The notes: a model not told the origin generated them from the sequence alone. A DNA stretch of 64,000 nucleotides from an uncultured Fibrobacter sp. (GCA_934691725.1 CAKUTF010000005.1:41182-105181); one strand, 5' to 3'. Positions 34,295 to 43,554 are shown, counted from the first letter of the stretch. Made by a program: numbers and translations.

Positions 34295-34307
34295 TGGTTC
34301 ATCAAAT

Positions 34308-34380
<73 letters not shown>

Positions 34381-34384
34381 CTCC

Positions 34385-34412
34385 AAAAACCCTGGATGCC
34401 TCTAGGGTTTTT
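34385..34412 (+). terminator. Hairpin terminator between the two tRNA genes
   Basis: AAAAACCCT (34385-34393) pairs with AGGGTTTTT (34404-34412), giving a 9-bp stem and 10-base loop, followed by TGTTTT. It ends 5 bases before tRNA-Ser, so it either ends the tRNA-Phe transcript or helps processing of a joint transcript. Confidence 0.65.
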
Positions 34413-34417
34413 GTTTT

Positions 34418-34498
34418 GGAGGAATAGGCTAATTGGTAAGTCAGCGGTCTTGAAAACCGCCGCCGTAAGGCTTGGGGGTTCGAGTCCCTCTTCCTCCG
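34418..34498 (+). tRNA. tRNA-Ser (anticodon TGA)
   Basis: 81 nt, type II with a long variable arm (GCC-GTAA-GGC). The acceptor stem is GGAGGAA/TTCCTCC, the anticodon loop CTTGAAA contains TGA, the T-loop is TTCGAGT and the discriminator is G. CCA is not encoded. It abuts the stop codon of the convergent comF gene with no spacer. No separate promoter was seen, so it probably shares that of tRNA-Phe. Confidence 0.95.
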
Positions 34499-35209
34499 CT
34501 AAACATTCCACTCCGTCGAGGAATCCGCGGCAAAGTCGATTTTGGCCGTCGCACTTTCCTCGCGAAGCAGCGTACAAACCTTTGCCCGCCCGGCGAGTCC
34601 TTCCTTTTCTAGAGCATATAGGCATGCACTTGTCGTCGCCCCGGTCGTAAAAACATCATCGACAATAATCGGCGTATAGCCATCGGGCCAAGAAAAGCGC
34701 CTTTTCCACCCGAATGCCCCTGCAACATTGTTCGCACGCCCCGAGCGGGACAGCTTCGTCTGCGAAACGCGAAACGTTTTTCGGAAAAGCGCCCGGGCCA
34801 CAATCCCGTCGGTCTTTCCGGCAAAAGAAAAGGCGAGCTTTTCCGCCTGGTTATAGCCCCTTTCGCGCATTCGCGCCATATGGAGCGGCACCGGGACAAA
34901 GGCAAGCTTTTTTCCCCATTCCCGGATAATCTCAAGCGTTTCCGGTTCCCGAAACGCAGCCGTCACCAAATAGCCCGCAAGTCCCGGCATATTCCCGTAT
35001 TTCAATCCGTAAACCAGCGATTTCGTCAAAGGCGTCATCGCATACAGGCAAAGGACATCCGGATTCGGCTGGCAAGGACTCTTCGCTAAACGCCGCAACT
35101 CATCCCGGCAGTCCGGGCAAAGCCACGGATCAAGCGGAATGCCGACACGATGGCAGGCTAGACACCCGTTTCCGAAGAAGAAACTCGAAATTCCATTCCA
35201 CAAAGACAT
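34499..35209 (-). CDS. comF: ComF-family phosphoribosyltransferase-like protein
   Basis: 236 residues. An N-terminal zinc-finger-like region (GCLACH...LCPDC) precedes a PRTase fold with the phosphoribosyl-binding motif IIVDDVFTTGATT. The RGYNQAEKLA, SRSGRANNVAGAF and LVYGLKYGN motifs are typical of ComF/GntX. ComF supports natural transformation in several bacteria, but the wider family also has other roles. It lies 72 bases after rodA on the same strand, and its stop codon abuts tRNA-Ser on the opposite strand. Confidence 0.9.
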   Translation of the reverse strand: MSLWNGISSFFFGNGCLACHRVGIPLDPWLCPDCRDELRRLAKSPCQPNPDVLCLYAMTPLTKSLVYGLKYGNMPGLAGYLVTAAFREPETLEIIREWGKKLAFVPVPLHMARMRERGYNQAEKLAFSFAGKTDGIVARALFRKTFRVSQTKLSRSGRANNVAGAFGWKRRFSWPDGYTPIIVDDVFTTGATTSACLYALEKEGLAGRAKVCTLLREESATAKIDFAADSSTEWNV

Positions 35210-35281
35210 CGGAACCTCCCTTTTAATGTTCCCAAAAGGATAACGCTCCGAATTTTCAAAAAGGGAATTTTCGCCTAAAAA

Positions 35282-36520
35282 TCAATCGTAATTGCTTTCT
35301 AGCTGGCTTCCCTGGTAGCGCATGTTAACTAGAAGCCCGACAAGCATCATGCATGTCAAGAGAAACGAGCCGCCGTAGGAAAGAAACGGAAGCGGAAGCC
35401 CCGTCACGGGCATCATCCCGAGCGTCATCGAAATGTTCACCGTCATGTGAAAAAGGAAAATCGTACAGGCTCCCGAAACGACATGGTTCACAAACGGATC
35501 GAGGTGCAAGCGACAGATAGAGATAGCCCGCCAGAGAAACAGAAAATACAGGCCGAGAAGCGCGACGCAGCCGACGAATCCGAATTGTTCGCCCAGGACG
35601 CTGAAAATAAAGTCCGTATGTTCTTCCGGCAAGAACGCCAGATTGGTCTGCGTCCCTTCCCCGAATCCCTTTCCAAAAAGTCCGCCGCTTCCTATCGCCA
35701 CTTCGGACTGGATAACCTGATATCCCGCGCCCTTCGGATCGCGCATCGGATCGACAAAAGTCATCACGCGGTCCCTCTGGTGATCTTCGAGCGAATTCCA
35801 AGCCATCATGCTCGCATATCCACAGACGATATTCAGGGAAAGAATGACGATGATGAACTTTTTCGGCATTTTCCGGAAAAGGAGCACCAGAAACACCACG
35901 CAGAGAAGAAGTCCCCAAAGCGCCTGGGAATAAGGAATATGCGGATAGGAAAGTATCACCGAAGCGACCGGACTCAACAGCAAAAAAAGATCGGACAGGC
36001 TAAGCCCCGCCCAGTAAAGTCCCACGATTGTCACCGCGGTGAACACAAGCGCCGTGCTCAAATCGGGCTGTTTAAGAACCAGCACAAAAGGGACGAAAAA
36101 AATAATTCCGGGAACGATAAAAGTCTTTGCCTGCAAGATGTTCACCCGATGCGTCGAGAGCCATTTCGACATCGCAAGCAAGAAGGCGATTTTCGCAAAT
36201 TCCGAAGGCTGGACCTTGATAACGCCCAAATCGATCCATCGCCCGGCACCTTTCGCCGCATCGCCCCCGCCAAATGCGATAAACGCAAGCAAAAAGACCA
36301 CGACAAAATACAGGGGAAACGCAAGGCGCTGCCAATAATCGATTCGAATCAAGGCAAACAGCAGAGCGAGCAGGCACCCACCGCCAAAATACACGATCTG
36401 GCGAAACCAGCAAGCCGTGTACCATGTAGCCGTCGAATTCGCCGTCGCCGAATAGACAAGCAGAATTCCGATCGAAGTCAAGACAAGGACCAGCGCAAGA
36501 AAGAGCCAGTCGATTTTCAT
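35282..36520 (-). CDS. rodA: Peptidoglycan glycosyltransferase RodA
   Basis: 412 residues from the ATG at 36520; the longer frame would overlap mrdA. It is a SEDS-family protein with about ten transmembrane helices. Motifs include the family RWIDLGVIKVQPSEFAK segment, GSGGLFGKGFGEGTQT, LPEEHTDFIFSVLGEQFG and GLPLPFLSYGGS. It polymerises glycan strands with PBP2 (mrdA, immediately upstream, 29-base gap) in the elongasome. It is the last member of the mreB-mreC-mreD-mrdA-rodA group. The RBS is weak, so reading through from mrdA may help its translation. Confidence 0.95.
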   Translation of the reverse strand: MKIDWLFLALVLVLTSIGILLVYSATANSTATWYTACWFRQIVYFGGGCLLALLFALIRIDYWQRLAFPLYFVVVFLLAFIAFGGGDAAKGAGRWIDLGVIKVQPSEFAKIAFLLAMSKWLSTHRVNILQAKTFIVPGIIFFVPFVLVLKQPDLSTALVFTAVTIVGLYWAGLSLSDLFLLLSPVASVILSYPHIPYSQALWGLLLCVVFLVLLFRKMPKKFIIVILSLNIVCGYASMMAWNSLEDHQRDRVMTFVDPMRDPKGAGYQVIQSEVAIGSGGLFGKGFGEGTQTNLAFLPEEHTDFIFSVLGEQFGFVGCVALLGLYFLFLWRAISICRLHLDPFVNHVVSGACTIFLFHMTVNISMTLGMMPVTGLPLPFLSYGGSFLLTCMMLVGLLVNMRYQGSQLESNYD

Positions 36521-36549
36521 CTTGCTGTTCAAAAAACGCCCGGAACCTC

Positions 36550-38406
36550 TCACTTTTCCGCCTCCGCCAAATTCTTTTTCGACGCGAAATAAGCTTCCAT
36601 GACCTTTCGGCAAACCGGCGCAGACTTGGCACCACCGCCACCCGCCGCTTCCTGGATGACCGCCACGGCGATTTCAGGATCGTAAAGCGGAGCGACCGCC
36701 ACAAACCAGGCATGGGTCTTTTCCCCCTTTTTCCATTCCGCCGAGCCGGACTTTCCTCCGACCCGAATACCCGGAATCGCAGCCCGGTGACCAGTTCCGC
36801 CCGGATGGTTCACCACGGAATCCATCCCCGCGAGAAGAGCCTCATGCGTCATCGCGCTCATTTTGCCTTCAAAGATTTTTTCCGGAATGTAGCGTCCGAC
36901 AACATTACCGTCGGAATCCCGCAATTCCTTCATCAGGTGCGGACGGTAAACGCCCTTTCCCGTCGCAATCGCCCCGGCAAGAACCGCTTCCTGGAGAGGC
37001 GTCACGAGCTGTCCCTGCCCAATCGCCAAATTTAAAATCAGCCCGCGTGCCCAACGCCAACCGTTCCGCCTGTTTCGAGCGTTGAACGATACGGAATCCG
37101 GAAGCCAGCCGCCCTTTTCACCGGGAATATCGATTCCGAGCGTATGCCCAAGTCCAAAGCGTTCCCCAAACTCGTTGATGCGTTCCATGCCGAGCATCAG
37201 CCCGAGCTGGTAAAAATACACGTCGCAGGAAAGGCGCAACGCATTTACCAGGTCCAGATTTCCATGCACGCCCCAACATCTCTGGTAGCGTGCCCCAAAC
37301 GTAAACCCGCCCGTGCAAGACTTCGGAAAATGCGTGTTCCCCCGGACCAGCCCATGTTCAAGTCCGGCCCCCGCCGTCACGAGTTTAAAGGGAGACGCTG
37401 GCGGATACACGCCAGAAATCGCCCGGTTCATCAAAGGACGTGTCGAATCCAGAGCGACCTTCGCCCAGCCCTTGTTGCGTTCCCGGCGCTTGAGCGAAAA
37501 AATGTTCGGGTCGAGGCGCGGCGAAGAAACCATTGCGAGAATTTCCCCGTTTCGCGGATCAAGGGCAACGACAGCCCCGCGAACAGAATCGGGAAAAGCT
37601 TCCTCGGCAGCCTTCTGGATATCCAAATCGATAGTCGTAATCATTCCATAGCCAGAAACAGCAGAAACGTTGTGCATGCCATCGATATGTCCAACTTCGC
37701 GCCCGTAAGCATCGACTTCGACAAATTTTAACCCGTCTTCCCCGCGAAACTCTTCGTCATACTGTTTTTCAAGGCCTTTCTGTCCAATGCGGTCCCCCGA
37801 AGAATACCCCGAAAACTCGGGCTTTTCCAGCTGTTCGTCCGAAATTTCACCGGTATATCCGAACACGTGCGCCGCCAGCGTTCCATAGGGATAGGAACGC
37901 CTCGATTCCACAACGGTCGCCACACCGGGAAACTCCGCCGAACGTTCCTCGACTATCGAAACCTGTTCAACCGAAGCATCTTCCAAAATCCGGAGCGTAC
38001 CGTGCGACCTCCATCCGCTCCGCTGGAACATCGTATCGACCACCGCCGAATCAAAAATGGCCTCGCCATGAAAATCTTTCAAGTGAATCAAGCGTTTAAA
38101 CAGGGAATCCTTTGCATCGGACCGCATTTTCCGGATTTCCGCAGGCAAGATGACGATCTGGTAAGACGGCCTGTTTCCCACCAAAAGCACTCCATTCCGA
38201 TCGTAAATCAATCCGCGTTCCGCCTTCAAAACAATGCGTCGCAAGCGGTTCTCGTCCGAGCTCTGCAAGTTCTGCTCGTACCGGACCGATTGCAAATAGA
38301 ACAAACGAACCGACAGGCAAAAGAAAATCAGCCCGACCGTCGCCATAAAGACGAGCGACTTGACATTTCGATTTGACAGATCGTTCTGTGGTTGCTTAAG
38401 GGACAT
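36550..38406 (-). CDS. mrdA: Penicillin-binding protein 2 (elongasome transpeptidase)
   Basis: 618 residues from the ATG at 38406, overlapping mreD by 11 bases. An N-terminal membrane anchor is followed by a PBP dimerisation domain (about 60-250) and a transpeptidase domain. Active-site motifs: Ser338-x-x-Lys341 (ASPFK), SCD in LSCDVYFYQLG, and KSG beginning at Lys552 (VGGKSGSAEW). The third motif is KSG rather than the common KTG. It crosslinks peptidoglycan during side-wall growth together with RodA, encoded directly downstream. Confidence 0.95.
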   Translation of the reverse strand: MSLKQPQNDLSNRNVKSLVFMATVGLIFFCLSVRLFYLQSVRYEQNLQSSDENRLRRIVLKAERGLIYDRNGVLLVGNRPSYQIVILPAEIRKMRSDAKDSLFKRLIHLKDFHGEAIFDSAVVDTMFQRSGWRSHGTLRILEDASVEQVSIVEERSAEFPGVATVVESRRSYPYGTLAAHVFGYTGEISDEQLEKPEFSGYSSGDRIGQKGLEKQYDEEFRGEDGLKFVEVDAYGREVGHIDGMHNVSAVSGYGMITTIDLDIQKAAEEAFPDSVRGAVVALDPRNGEILAMVSSPRLDPNIFSLKRRERNKGWAKVALDSTRPLMNRAISGVYPPASPFKLVTAGAGLEHGLVRGNTHFPKSCTGGFTFGARYQRCWGVHGNLDLVNALRLSCDVYFYQLGLMLGMERINEFGERFGLGHTLGIDIPGEKGGWLPDSVSFNARNRRNGWRWARGLILNLAIGQGQLVTPLQEAVLAGAIATGKGVYRPHLMKELRDSDGNVVGRYIPEKIFEGKMSAMTHEALLAGMDSVVNHPGGTGHRAAIPGIRVGGKSGSAEWKKGEKTHAWFVAVAPLYDPEIAVAVIQEAAGGGGAKSAPVCRKVMEAYFASKKNLAEAEK

Positions 38407-38887
38407 GCCGCGGCTTGCTGTCAAAACGATTCAGCAGATAAAAAAGCAAAAATCCAAAAAGCATCGTATAGACACATTCCGGAAGAGTTGTCGTCACAAA
38501 GAACGCTCCGACACTCGCCTGGGAAATATCGACAAGCGCATAATAGACCAGGTCGTTCAAGATAAACGCTAACCCGAGCAAGGCGACTTTGGAAACCAGA
38601 TTCAAACGGAGAAATCTTTCTTCCAATTGCCCTACGCCAAAACCGACACAGGTAAACGCAATCGTCTGCGCGCCCAGCCATTCCACCGGAGAATAGACAT
38701 CCTCGGAAAAGCCGGCAAAAAAGCCCCAGAGCATTCCCGACACGGGACCATGGGAAATCGCCATGACCACTACGAAAATCAAAACAAAATCCGGTTCCAC
38801 ACCGCAAAAGGAAATCCACGACGCAAGCGTCGTCTGCAAGACCAGAGCGATGATAAAAATCAGGAAATGTTTAATGAATTTCAGCAT
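38396..38887 (-). CDS. mreD: Rod shape-determining protein MreD
   Basis: 163 residues from the ATG at 38887, which overlaps mreC by 17 bases; a longer frame to 38947 would be entirely inside mreC. About five transmembrane helices with the MreD-like order, starting LKFIKHFLIFIIALVLQTTLA and containing EPDFVLIFVVVMAISHGPVSGMLWGFFAGFSEDV. It is an inner-membrane partner of MreC in the elongasome. Confidence 0.92.
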   Translation of the reverse strand: MLKFIKHFLIFIIALVLQTTLASWISFCGVEPDFVLIFVVVMAISHGPVSGMLWGFFAGFSEDVYSPVEWLGAQTIAFTCVGFGVGQLEERFLRLNLVSKVALLGLAFILNDLVYYALVDISQASVGAFFVTTTLPECVYTMLFGFLLFYLLNRFDSKPRHVP

Positions 38888-39707
38888 TGCCCAGCATCTC
38901 CTGCGTAATCCAATCCGGTTCCTTCTGCATGATGAATACTTCTTCAAGCCTCATGAATTTCTGGAACGGGTCAAGCTCCAGATTGGTCACCACTTCGACA
39001 TCGCCCTTGCGAAGGGAACGTACGACACCTACGCCAATCCCTTTCGGGTAGATACCGCCAAGTCCGGACGTCACCAACGTATCGCCTTCGCGCACTCCGG
39101 TATAGGAAGGCACCATCGCCTGCAAATAGTTGATAGAACCTCCATTCAAAAAGCCGACAACACGCGTTCTCTGGACCATTACGGAAACATGCAGGGCAGG
39201 GTCCGGTAAGAGCTGCACCTTCGCATGGGTTTTCGATACCGCAGAAATCCGCCCGACCAACCCACGCGTCGTAAAGACCGGCATATTCAAATCGATGCCG
39301 TGATCCGTCCCCCGATTTACCACAAAAGTCGTCAGCAACCTTCCGGGATTTCGCCCGATTACGCGCGCCGTCACAATGGAATACTTCCACACATTGTCAA
39401 AATGGACTAGTTCCCGCAAGCGTTTCGTCTCTTCGAGCCCCTCCCGCAAATTGTCCCGTTCCATCTTCAGCAAGGCATTCTCCCGCTTCAAGCTATCATT
39501 TTCATAGGAAACGGAATGGATGAGATTTACCGAAGAGACGACCACCTGTGCCGGATAATATACCGAAGCGAGCGCCCCCGCCACAAACGATTCCTTTTCA
39601 TCCTTTTCTAGATGGCGAATGCCGAAACCAAATCCCAAGAGCAAAAGAAACAGGACAAGCCCGTGCCCTTTGGAAAGGAGGCTACCCAAAAAACGGAAAA
39701 GCTTCAT
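38871..39707 (-). CDS. mreC: Rod shape-determining protein MreC
   Basis: 278 residues. A single N-terminal transmembrane helix (about 17-30) precedes a coiled-coil (about 66-95, SLKRENALLKMERDNLREGL) and the periplasmic double beta-barrel domain with NRGTDHGI, GLVGRI, GFLNGG and GDTLVTSGLGGIYPKGIGVGVV. It links MreB to PBP2/RodA. It lies 15 bases after mreB and overlaps mreD. Confidence 0.94.
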   Translation of the reverse strand: MKLFRFLGSLLSKGHGLVLFLLLLGFGFGIRHLEKDEKESFVAGALASVYYPAQVVVSSVNLIHSVSYENDSLKRENALLKMERDNLREGLEETKRLRELVHFDNVWKYSIVTARVIGRNPGRLLTTFVVNRGTDHGIDLNMPVFTTRGLVGRISAVSKTHAKVQLLPDPALHVSVMVQRTRVVGFLNGGSINYLQAMVPSYTGVREGDTLVTSGLGGIYPKGIGVGVVRSLRKGDVEVVTNLELDPFQKFMRLEEVFIMQKEPDWITQEMLGNAEIH

Positions 39708-39722
39708 TTTCTAGCAAAAGCC

Positions 39723-40745
39723 TTACACCGTAGAAGAGATGAGCACGGGACGATACTTGTCAAGATCCTCGAGAATGCGGGCGGTGCCTTTGCATACGCA
39801 GAGAAGCGGATCGTCAATTACATTGACAGAAAGGCCTGTTTCCTTGCGGATGCGGGCGTCGAGGCCACGAAGCTTGGAACCTCCGCCCGACATGATGATT
39901 CCCCGATCGAGGATGTCCGCCCCGAGAGCCGCAGGCGTCAGGGCCAAAGCCTGCTTTACCGCATCGACAATCGCCGTCACCGGCTCGTTCAGCGCTTCGC
40001 GGATTTCCTGGCTTGTAATCGTCATCGTACGCGGAAGCCCGGCCATGATATCGCTGCCCTTGACTTCCATCGTCAGCTCTTCTTCAAGCGGAAATGCGGA
40101 GCCGATTTGCATCTTGATGCGTTCCGCGGAACTTTCATCGACAACCAGGTTATAGGTCTTGCGCAGATAGTTCACAATCGCTTCGTCCATCTCGTCGCCG
40201 CCGACTCGAACCGACGCGTTGCAGGGAATGCCGTTCAGAGCGATGACCGCGATATCCGACGTTCCGCCGCCGATATCGACTATCATGTTGCCCACCGGGC
40301 CATCGACAGGAATGCCCATGCCAATAGCCGCGGCCATCGGCTCGTGTACCAAATGCACTTCCTTTGCACCGGCCATTCTCGCCGCATCCGTCACCGCGCG
40401 CTTTTCCACTTCGGTAATTCCCGACGGGACGCCGATAACTATCCGCGGTTTCACCAGGAAGAGCGGATATTTCTGAACCCGCTTGATAAAAGTCGAAAGC
40501 AGGATTTCCACCAATTGAAAATCGGCAATGACTCCATCCTTCATCGGGCGAATCGCCGCATTTGCCCCCGGCGTGCGTCCAAGCATCTTTTTCGCTTCAT
40601 TGCCTATCGCAATGACCCGGTCATTTTTGCGATCCATCGCAACGACCGTCGGTTCATTGATGACAATCCCTTGCCCAGCAACATGGACCAGGGTATTTGC
40701 CGTTCCAAGATCAACACCTATATCGCAAGAGAATAGTCCGAACAA
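39723..40745 (-). CDS. mreB: Rod shape-determining actin MreB
   Basis: 340 residues. Actin-fold ATPase: phosphate 1 DLGTANTLV near residue 12, phosphate 2 DIGGGTSDIAVI, the adenosine motif GGGSKLRG and the conserved HEPMAAAIG. The start is a TTG at 40745 (AAGGAA 7-8 bases upstream), which gives the standard N-terminus FGLFSCDIGVDLG; no ATG is available nearby. It opens the mre operon. Upstream, 56 bases away, ends a small lipoprotein gene. A motor-like operon lies further upstream on the same strand. Confidence 0.96.
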   Translation of the reverse strand: MFGLFSCDIGVDLGTANTLVHVAGQGIVINEPTVVAMDRKNDRVIAIGNEAKKMLGRTPGANAAIRPMKDGVIADFQLVEILLSTFIKRVQKYPLFLVKPRIVIGVPSGITEVEKRAVTDAARMAGAKEVHLVHEPMAAAIGMGIPVDGPVGNMIVDIGGGTSDIAVIALNGIPCNASVRVGGDEMDEAIVNYLRKTYNLVVDESSAERIKMQIGSAFPLEEELTMEVKGSDIMAGLPRTMTITSQEIREALNEPVTAIVDAVKQALALTPAALGADILDRGIIMSGGGSKLRGLDARIRKETGLSVNVIDDPLLCVCKGTARILEDLDKYRPVLISSTV

Positions 40746-40801
40746 AATGAAATTCCTTTCTTGATTTTGCTAAAAATATAGCATAAAAACGGTCGAGGCC
40801 T

Positions 40802-41170
40802 TTACTTTTTATCAGTGTCCTCGCCAAAATGCCACTTTTTCAAATAACGGTCCCAGTGCAGATATGTATTGTCATAGCGATATTTTCGCTCTTCATACAT
40901 TTTGATATCCCGATAGATGAAAAACTCCACATCCGCGTAGGCGGAATACATCTTGGAATGTTCCTTGTCAAAGAACCGAAGATCTCGAATCTTGTAGTAG
41001 GGAGAATCTAGAAGCGCAGTTCGATCCCCGCTCGCCTTGAGCGTCTGGGCTACCATAAATTTCAAATCGTCCTGCAAATAGGCAGACAGTTTTTCTTCGA
41101 TGTTTCCCCGCGGTTCCGAACACCCGAGGAAAAAAAGGCAAGCCAATAAGAAGACTATTAAGCGCAGCAT
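40802..41170 (-). CDS. Small lipoprotein upstream of mreB
   Basis: 122 residues. The lipobox is FLG-C17. The mature domain is a compact basic/aromatic alpha-beta region (DLRFFDKEHSKMYSAYADVEF...YLHWDRYLKKWHF) that may resemble NTF2-like or DUF4440-like envelope domains (uncertain). It begins 9 bases past the terminator of the preceding barrel gene and ends 56 bases before mreB, so it may be co-transcribed with mreB. The function is unknown. Confidence 0.7.
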   Translation of the reverse strand: MLRLIVFLLACLFFLGCSEPRGNIEEKLSAYLQDDLKFMVAQTLKASGDRTALLDSPYYKIRDLRFFDKEHSKMYSAYADVEFFIYRDIKMYEERKYRYDNTYLHWDRYLKKWHFGEDTDKK

Positions 41171-41179
41171 GTTTTAAAT

Positions 41180-41212
41180 ATAAAAAAAGCGCCGTTCCAA
41201 ATGAACAGCGCC
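41180..41212 (-). terminator. Rho-independent terminator after the 41223 barrel gene
   Basis: On the - strand GGCGCTGTTC (41212-41203) pairs with GAACGGCGCT (41197-41188), with one G-U, and is followed by a run of seven T. It separates the barrel gene from the lipoprotein/mre unit. Confidence 0.88.
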
Positions 41213-41222
41213 AAGCAAGATT

Positions 41223-42509
41223 CTAGAACGAATAGGTCGCATCGACCCGAGAGAACCAGCGCCCTTCCCCCTGGAACAGGTTCCGGAACAGCAGATCCTC
41301 CGCAATGGTCACGTCGATTTTCAGCTTTTCCTCGATGTTGATGCCGAAACCCCATCCGATGTGGTCGTCAATCGTACCGTTTCCCACCGGATTTGTCGAA
41401 AAGAACGTTCCGTTATCCGAGCAAATCCCGCTCTTTCCCGCATTGTGCGAATTCTGGTCACATTCCGTATAAAGAATTGCTTTCTGCCCGCCGACGCGAA
41501 TGACAAACCAGTCCCACCAAATGTTGCGTTCGATACCGAAACTGATGACACCGCCAATGTCTTTCCGTTCATCCCAGTAGGAATCGTCGCTCTGCGAATC
41601 GTATGTAGATTCTCCGGTCTTATAGTCAAACGTCCAGTCACGCGCCTTTTCACGGTTCCAGACAAAGTCACCGCCCAGCCAGAAGAAACCTCTGTCAAGC
41701 CCTACATTGATGCCTAGGCCAACCTGAGCCCGCGTATCCTTGATTCCCGGAGCCTTGATAAAATGCGCCTTCATCGCAGGGACCAGCTCGCCGTCAATCG
41801 CATCTAGCGTAAAAAACGCTCGCGAGGAAACGAGGTACGAAAAATTTCCGTCATCAAAGAAATTCTTGTGTTCCGGACCGTATTGCACCCGGGCCAGGCC
41901 GCCCGAAAGTTCATAATCGATGGTATTCGAAAGCTGTAAGTTGATACCGGCATCGGCGCGAATCACCGAAGCGTAGGAATTCGCATCGACCTGGTAGGAA
42001 CCGCTCTCGGTCTCATATCCTCCGTCCTGGTGAGCGATATAGACATGAAGCCCCAAGGCATTCCCGTTCGGAAGCGTTCCGCCCAAAAATCCGTCAAAAT
42101 TTGTCACGGTTTTCGGAAGGGAATGAACCTGGTCCTTGTCATCGATATAATACGTCGGCAGGAAGCGGAAAAGCTCGGAATCTTCACGGCCAAAGAGACC
42201 GCCGATAGAAATGCGCGGATCCGGAGACTCTTCGCTTCCCAGACTCAATGAAAAGATGCCGCCAAATGTCGGATGCTGCGGATCCCTGTTCTTTCCGACT
42301 TCCACGTCATCCAGATAGGAGCCAAAACCGCCGATTAAATAGTTCGGATAAAGGTTGATGTTGGCCGGATTATCGAAAATGCTCACGTCATCCATGATAT
42401 AAGTCGTATTCTTACCCATCGATTCCACACGGGCAAAAGTGGCAAAAGCCGATCCGACGCCCAACAGACCAAAGGTCAGTCCTAACGCAGCAGCTGTTCT
42501 CTTTTTCAT
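41223..42509 (-). CDS. Outer-membrane barrel protein at the end of the motor cluster
   Basis: 428 residues from the ATG at 42509 (GGAG 8 bases upstream). It has a signal peptide (MKKRTAAALGLTFGLLGVGSAFA). The mature start, ARVESMGKNTTYIMDDVSIFDNPANINLYPNYL, resembles FadL/PorV-like barrels that begin with an N-terminal helix and asparagine/proline turn. It ends in RVDATYSF. One Cys pair lies in TECDQNS/GICSDN. It is flanked by terminators on both sides, so it is its own unit, but it is co-oriented and next to the TolQ/TolR/TonB-like genes. The role is unknown; it may be an outer-membrane partner (inference). Confidence 0.72.
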   Translation of the reverse strand: MKKRTAAALGLTFGLLGVGSAFATFARVESMGKNTTYIMDDVSIFDNPANINLYPNYLIGGFGSYLDDVEVGKNRDPQHPTFGGIFSLSLGSEESPDPRISIGGLFGREDSELFRFLPTYYIDDKDQVHSLPKTVTNFDGFLGGTLPNGNALGLHVYIAHQDGGYETESGSYQVDANSYASVIRADAGINLQLSNTIDYELSGGLARVQYGPEHKNFFDDGNFSYLVSSRAFFTLDAIDGELVPAMKAHFIKAPGIKDTRAQVGLGINVGLDRGFFWLGGDFVWNREKARDWTFDYKTGESTYDSQSDDSYWDERKDIGGVISFGIERNIWWDWFVIRVGGQKAILYTECDQNSHNAGKSGICSDNGTFFSTNPVGNGTIDDHIGWGFGINIEEKLKIDVTIAEDLLFRNLFQGEGRWFSRVDATYSF

Positions 42510-42572
42510 CAATCAACTCCTATTTTATGCTAAAACTAATTCATCCGTTCCCTTTTCGCAAGGAAAAAAATA

Positions 42573-42606
42573 AAAAGAGCCGGAAACATCTGTTTTCGGC
42601 TCTTTT
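42573..42606. terminator. Hairpin terminator after the TonB/AgmX-like gene
   Basis: AAAAGAGCCG (42573-42582) pairs with CGGCTCTTTT (42597-42606). T-runs follow on both strands, so it can stop transcription in either direction. It ends the exbB-exbD-exbD-tonB-like transcript. Confidence 0.88.
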
Positions 42607-42621
42607 TTCTGTGAACAGGAA

Positions 42622-43554
42622 TTATTCGGAGAAGGTGAACGGAATGGTAACCGTTGTATTGCCCGACTTGACCTTGCTAAAGGTCCAGCGTTTCACAGCA
42701 TTCTTCACCGCATTGTCGAACTCACCAAAACCGGTGGTCGAAGATGCAATCGAAATGCTGATGATGTCACCACCCGGAGCGATGGTAAAGCGGAGCGTTA
42801 CCTTGCCCGCAAAGCCAGGCTGCTTCTTCAGGTACTTGTTATAGATGTGACGAAGACCCGGCGTACGCTGACGGACAACTTTCATGATATCCGCTGCGCT
42901 GCGAGAGCCTCCACCGGCACCCATATCGATGTCGCGAGCCGAAGGTGTCTTGATTGTTCCCTTGGCGCGGGTTGCGATTCCGCCGCCGCCACCGCCGAGA
43001 AGACCGCTGAGACCGTCACCGATACCGCCGGAACCGCCTTCACCGTAGCCTTCATTGAAGCCACCGTCTGTCTTGCCGCGACGTCCACCGAGAACGGTCT
43101 TACCCGACGTCTGGAGACCGGCAACGTCCTTCAACACCTTGTTGATGTCCTTGGAGAACTTCTGGTCCTTCATCAAGTCATACGCAGCGTAGTTGGACTT
43201 TGTCGTCTGGGCGGTCAAGAGCTTGAGAACGCCACGAGTCTGGGGAGCGTTCGGCTGTCCCTTTCCGCGAGGCTTTCCGCCACCGCCGGCTTTCTTGCGA
43301 GGCTTTTTAGGCTCTTCCTTTTTCTTCTCTTCCTTTTTCTCTTCCTTCTTGTCTTCGATCTTCATCGTCGTCGTCAGTTCTTCCGCTGCGGTTTCTTCGA
43401 AGATGACCTCGTCAACCACGGCTTCGTACATGGACGCCCAAAGAGAAAAACAGACCGCGACCAGAATAGAGATTACCGCGACACCGGCAAAACGCTTGTC
43501 GGATTCCGGCATCAAGGATTCTACAAAAGGATCTTGCTTCTTTTTCGTAGCCAT
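42622..43554 (-). CDS. TonB-like protein with AgmX/PglI-type C-terminal domain
   Basis: 310 residues. One N-terminal transmembrane helix (about 23-40) is followed by a long Lys/Glu/Pro-rich periplasmic stretch (KKEEKKEEKKKEEPKKP), then a Gly-rich region with GGGGG runs, and a C-terminal alpha/beta domain (about 215-310, GFAGKVTLRFTIAPGGDI...). This matches the AgmX/PglI family related to TonB and TolA. It probably carries energy from the TolQ/TolR-like motor to the outer membrane. Its ATG directly follows the stop of the second ExbD (TAAATG). AgmX/PglI proteins take part in Myxococcus gliding. Confidence 0.85.
   Translation of the reverse strand: MATKKKQDPFVESLMPESDKRFAGVAVISILVAVCFSLWASMYEAVVDEVIFEETAAEELTTTMKIEDKKEEKKEEKKKEEPKKPRKKAGGGGKPRGKGQPNAPQTRGVLKLLTAQTTKSNYAAYDLMKDQKFSKDINKVLKDVAGLQTSGKTVLGGRRGKTDGGFNEGYGEGGSGGIGDGLSGLLGGGGGGIATRAKGTIKTPSARDIDMGAGGGSRSAADIMKVVRQRTPGLRHIYNKYLKKQPGFAGKVTLRFTIAPGGDIISISIASSTTGFGEFDNAVKNAVKRWTFSKVKSGNTTVTIPFTFSE

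Noticed and set aside
35447..36592. 381-codon + strand frame
   Set aside because: Antisense shadow of rodA, basic and Gln/His-rich, no domain.
39612..40736. 374-codon + strand frame
   Set aside because: Antisense shadow of mreB.
40746..40801. mreB promoter
   Set aside because: A TATATT -10 candidate exists, but no matching -35 at a suitable distance; mreB may be read from the upstream lipoprotein gene.
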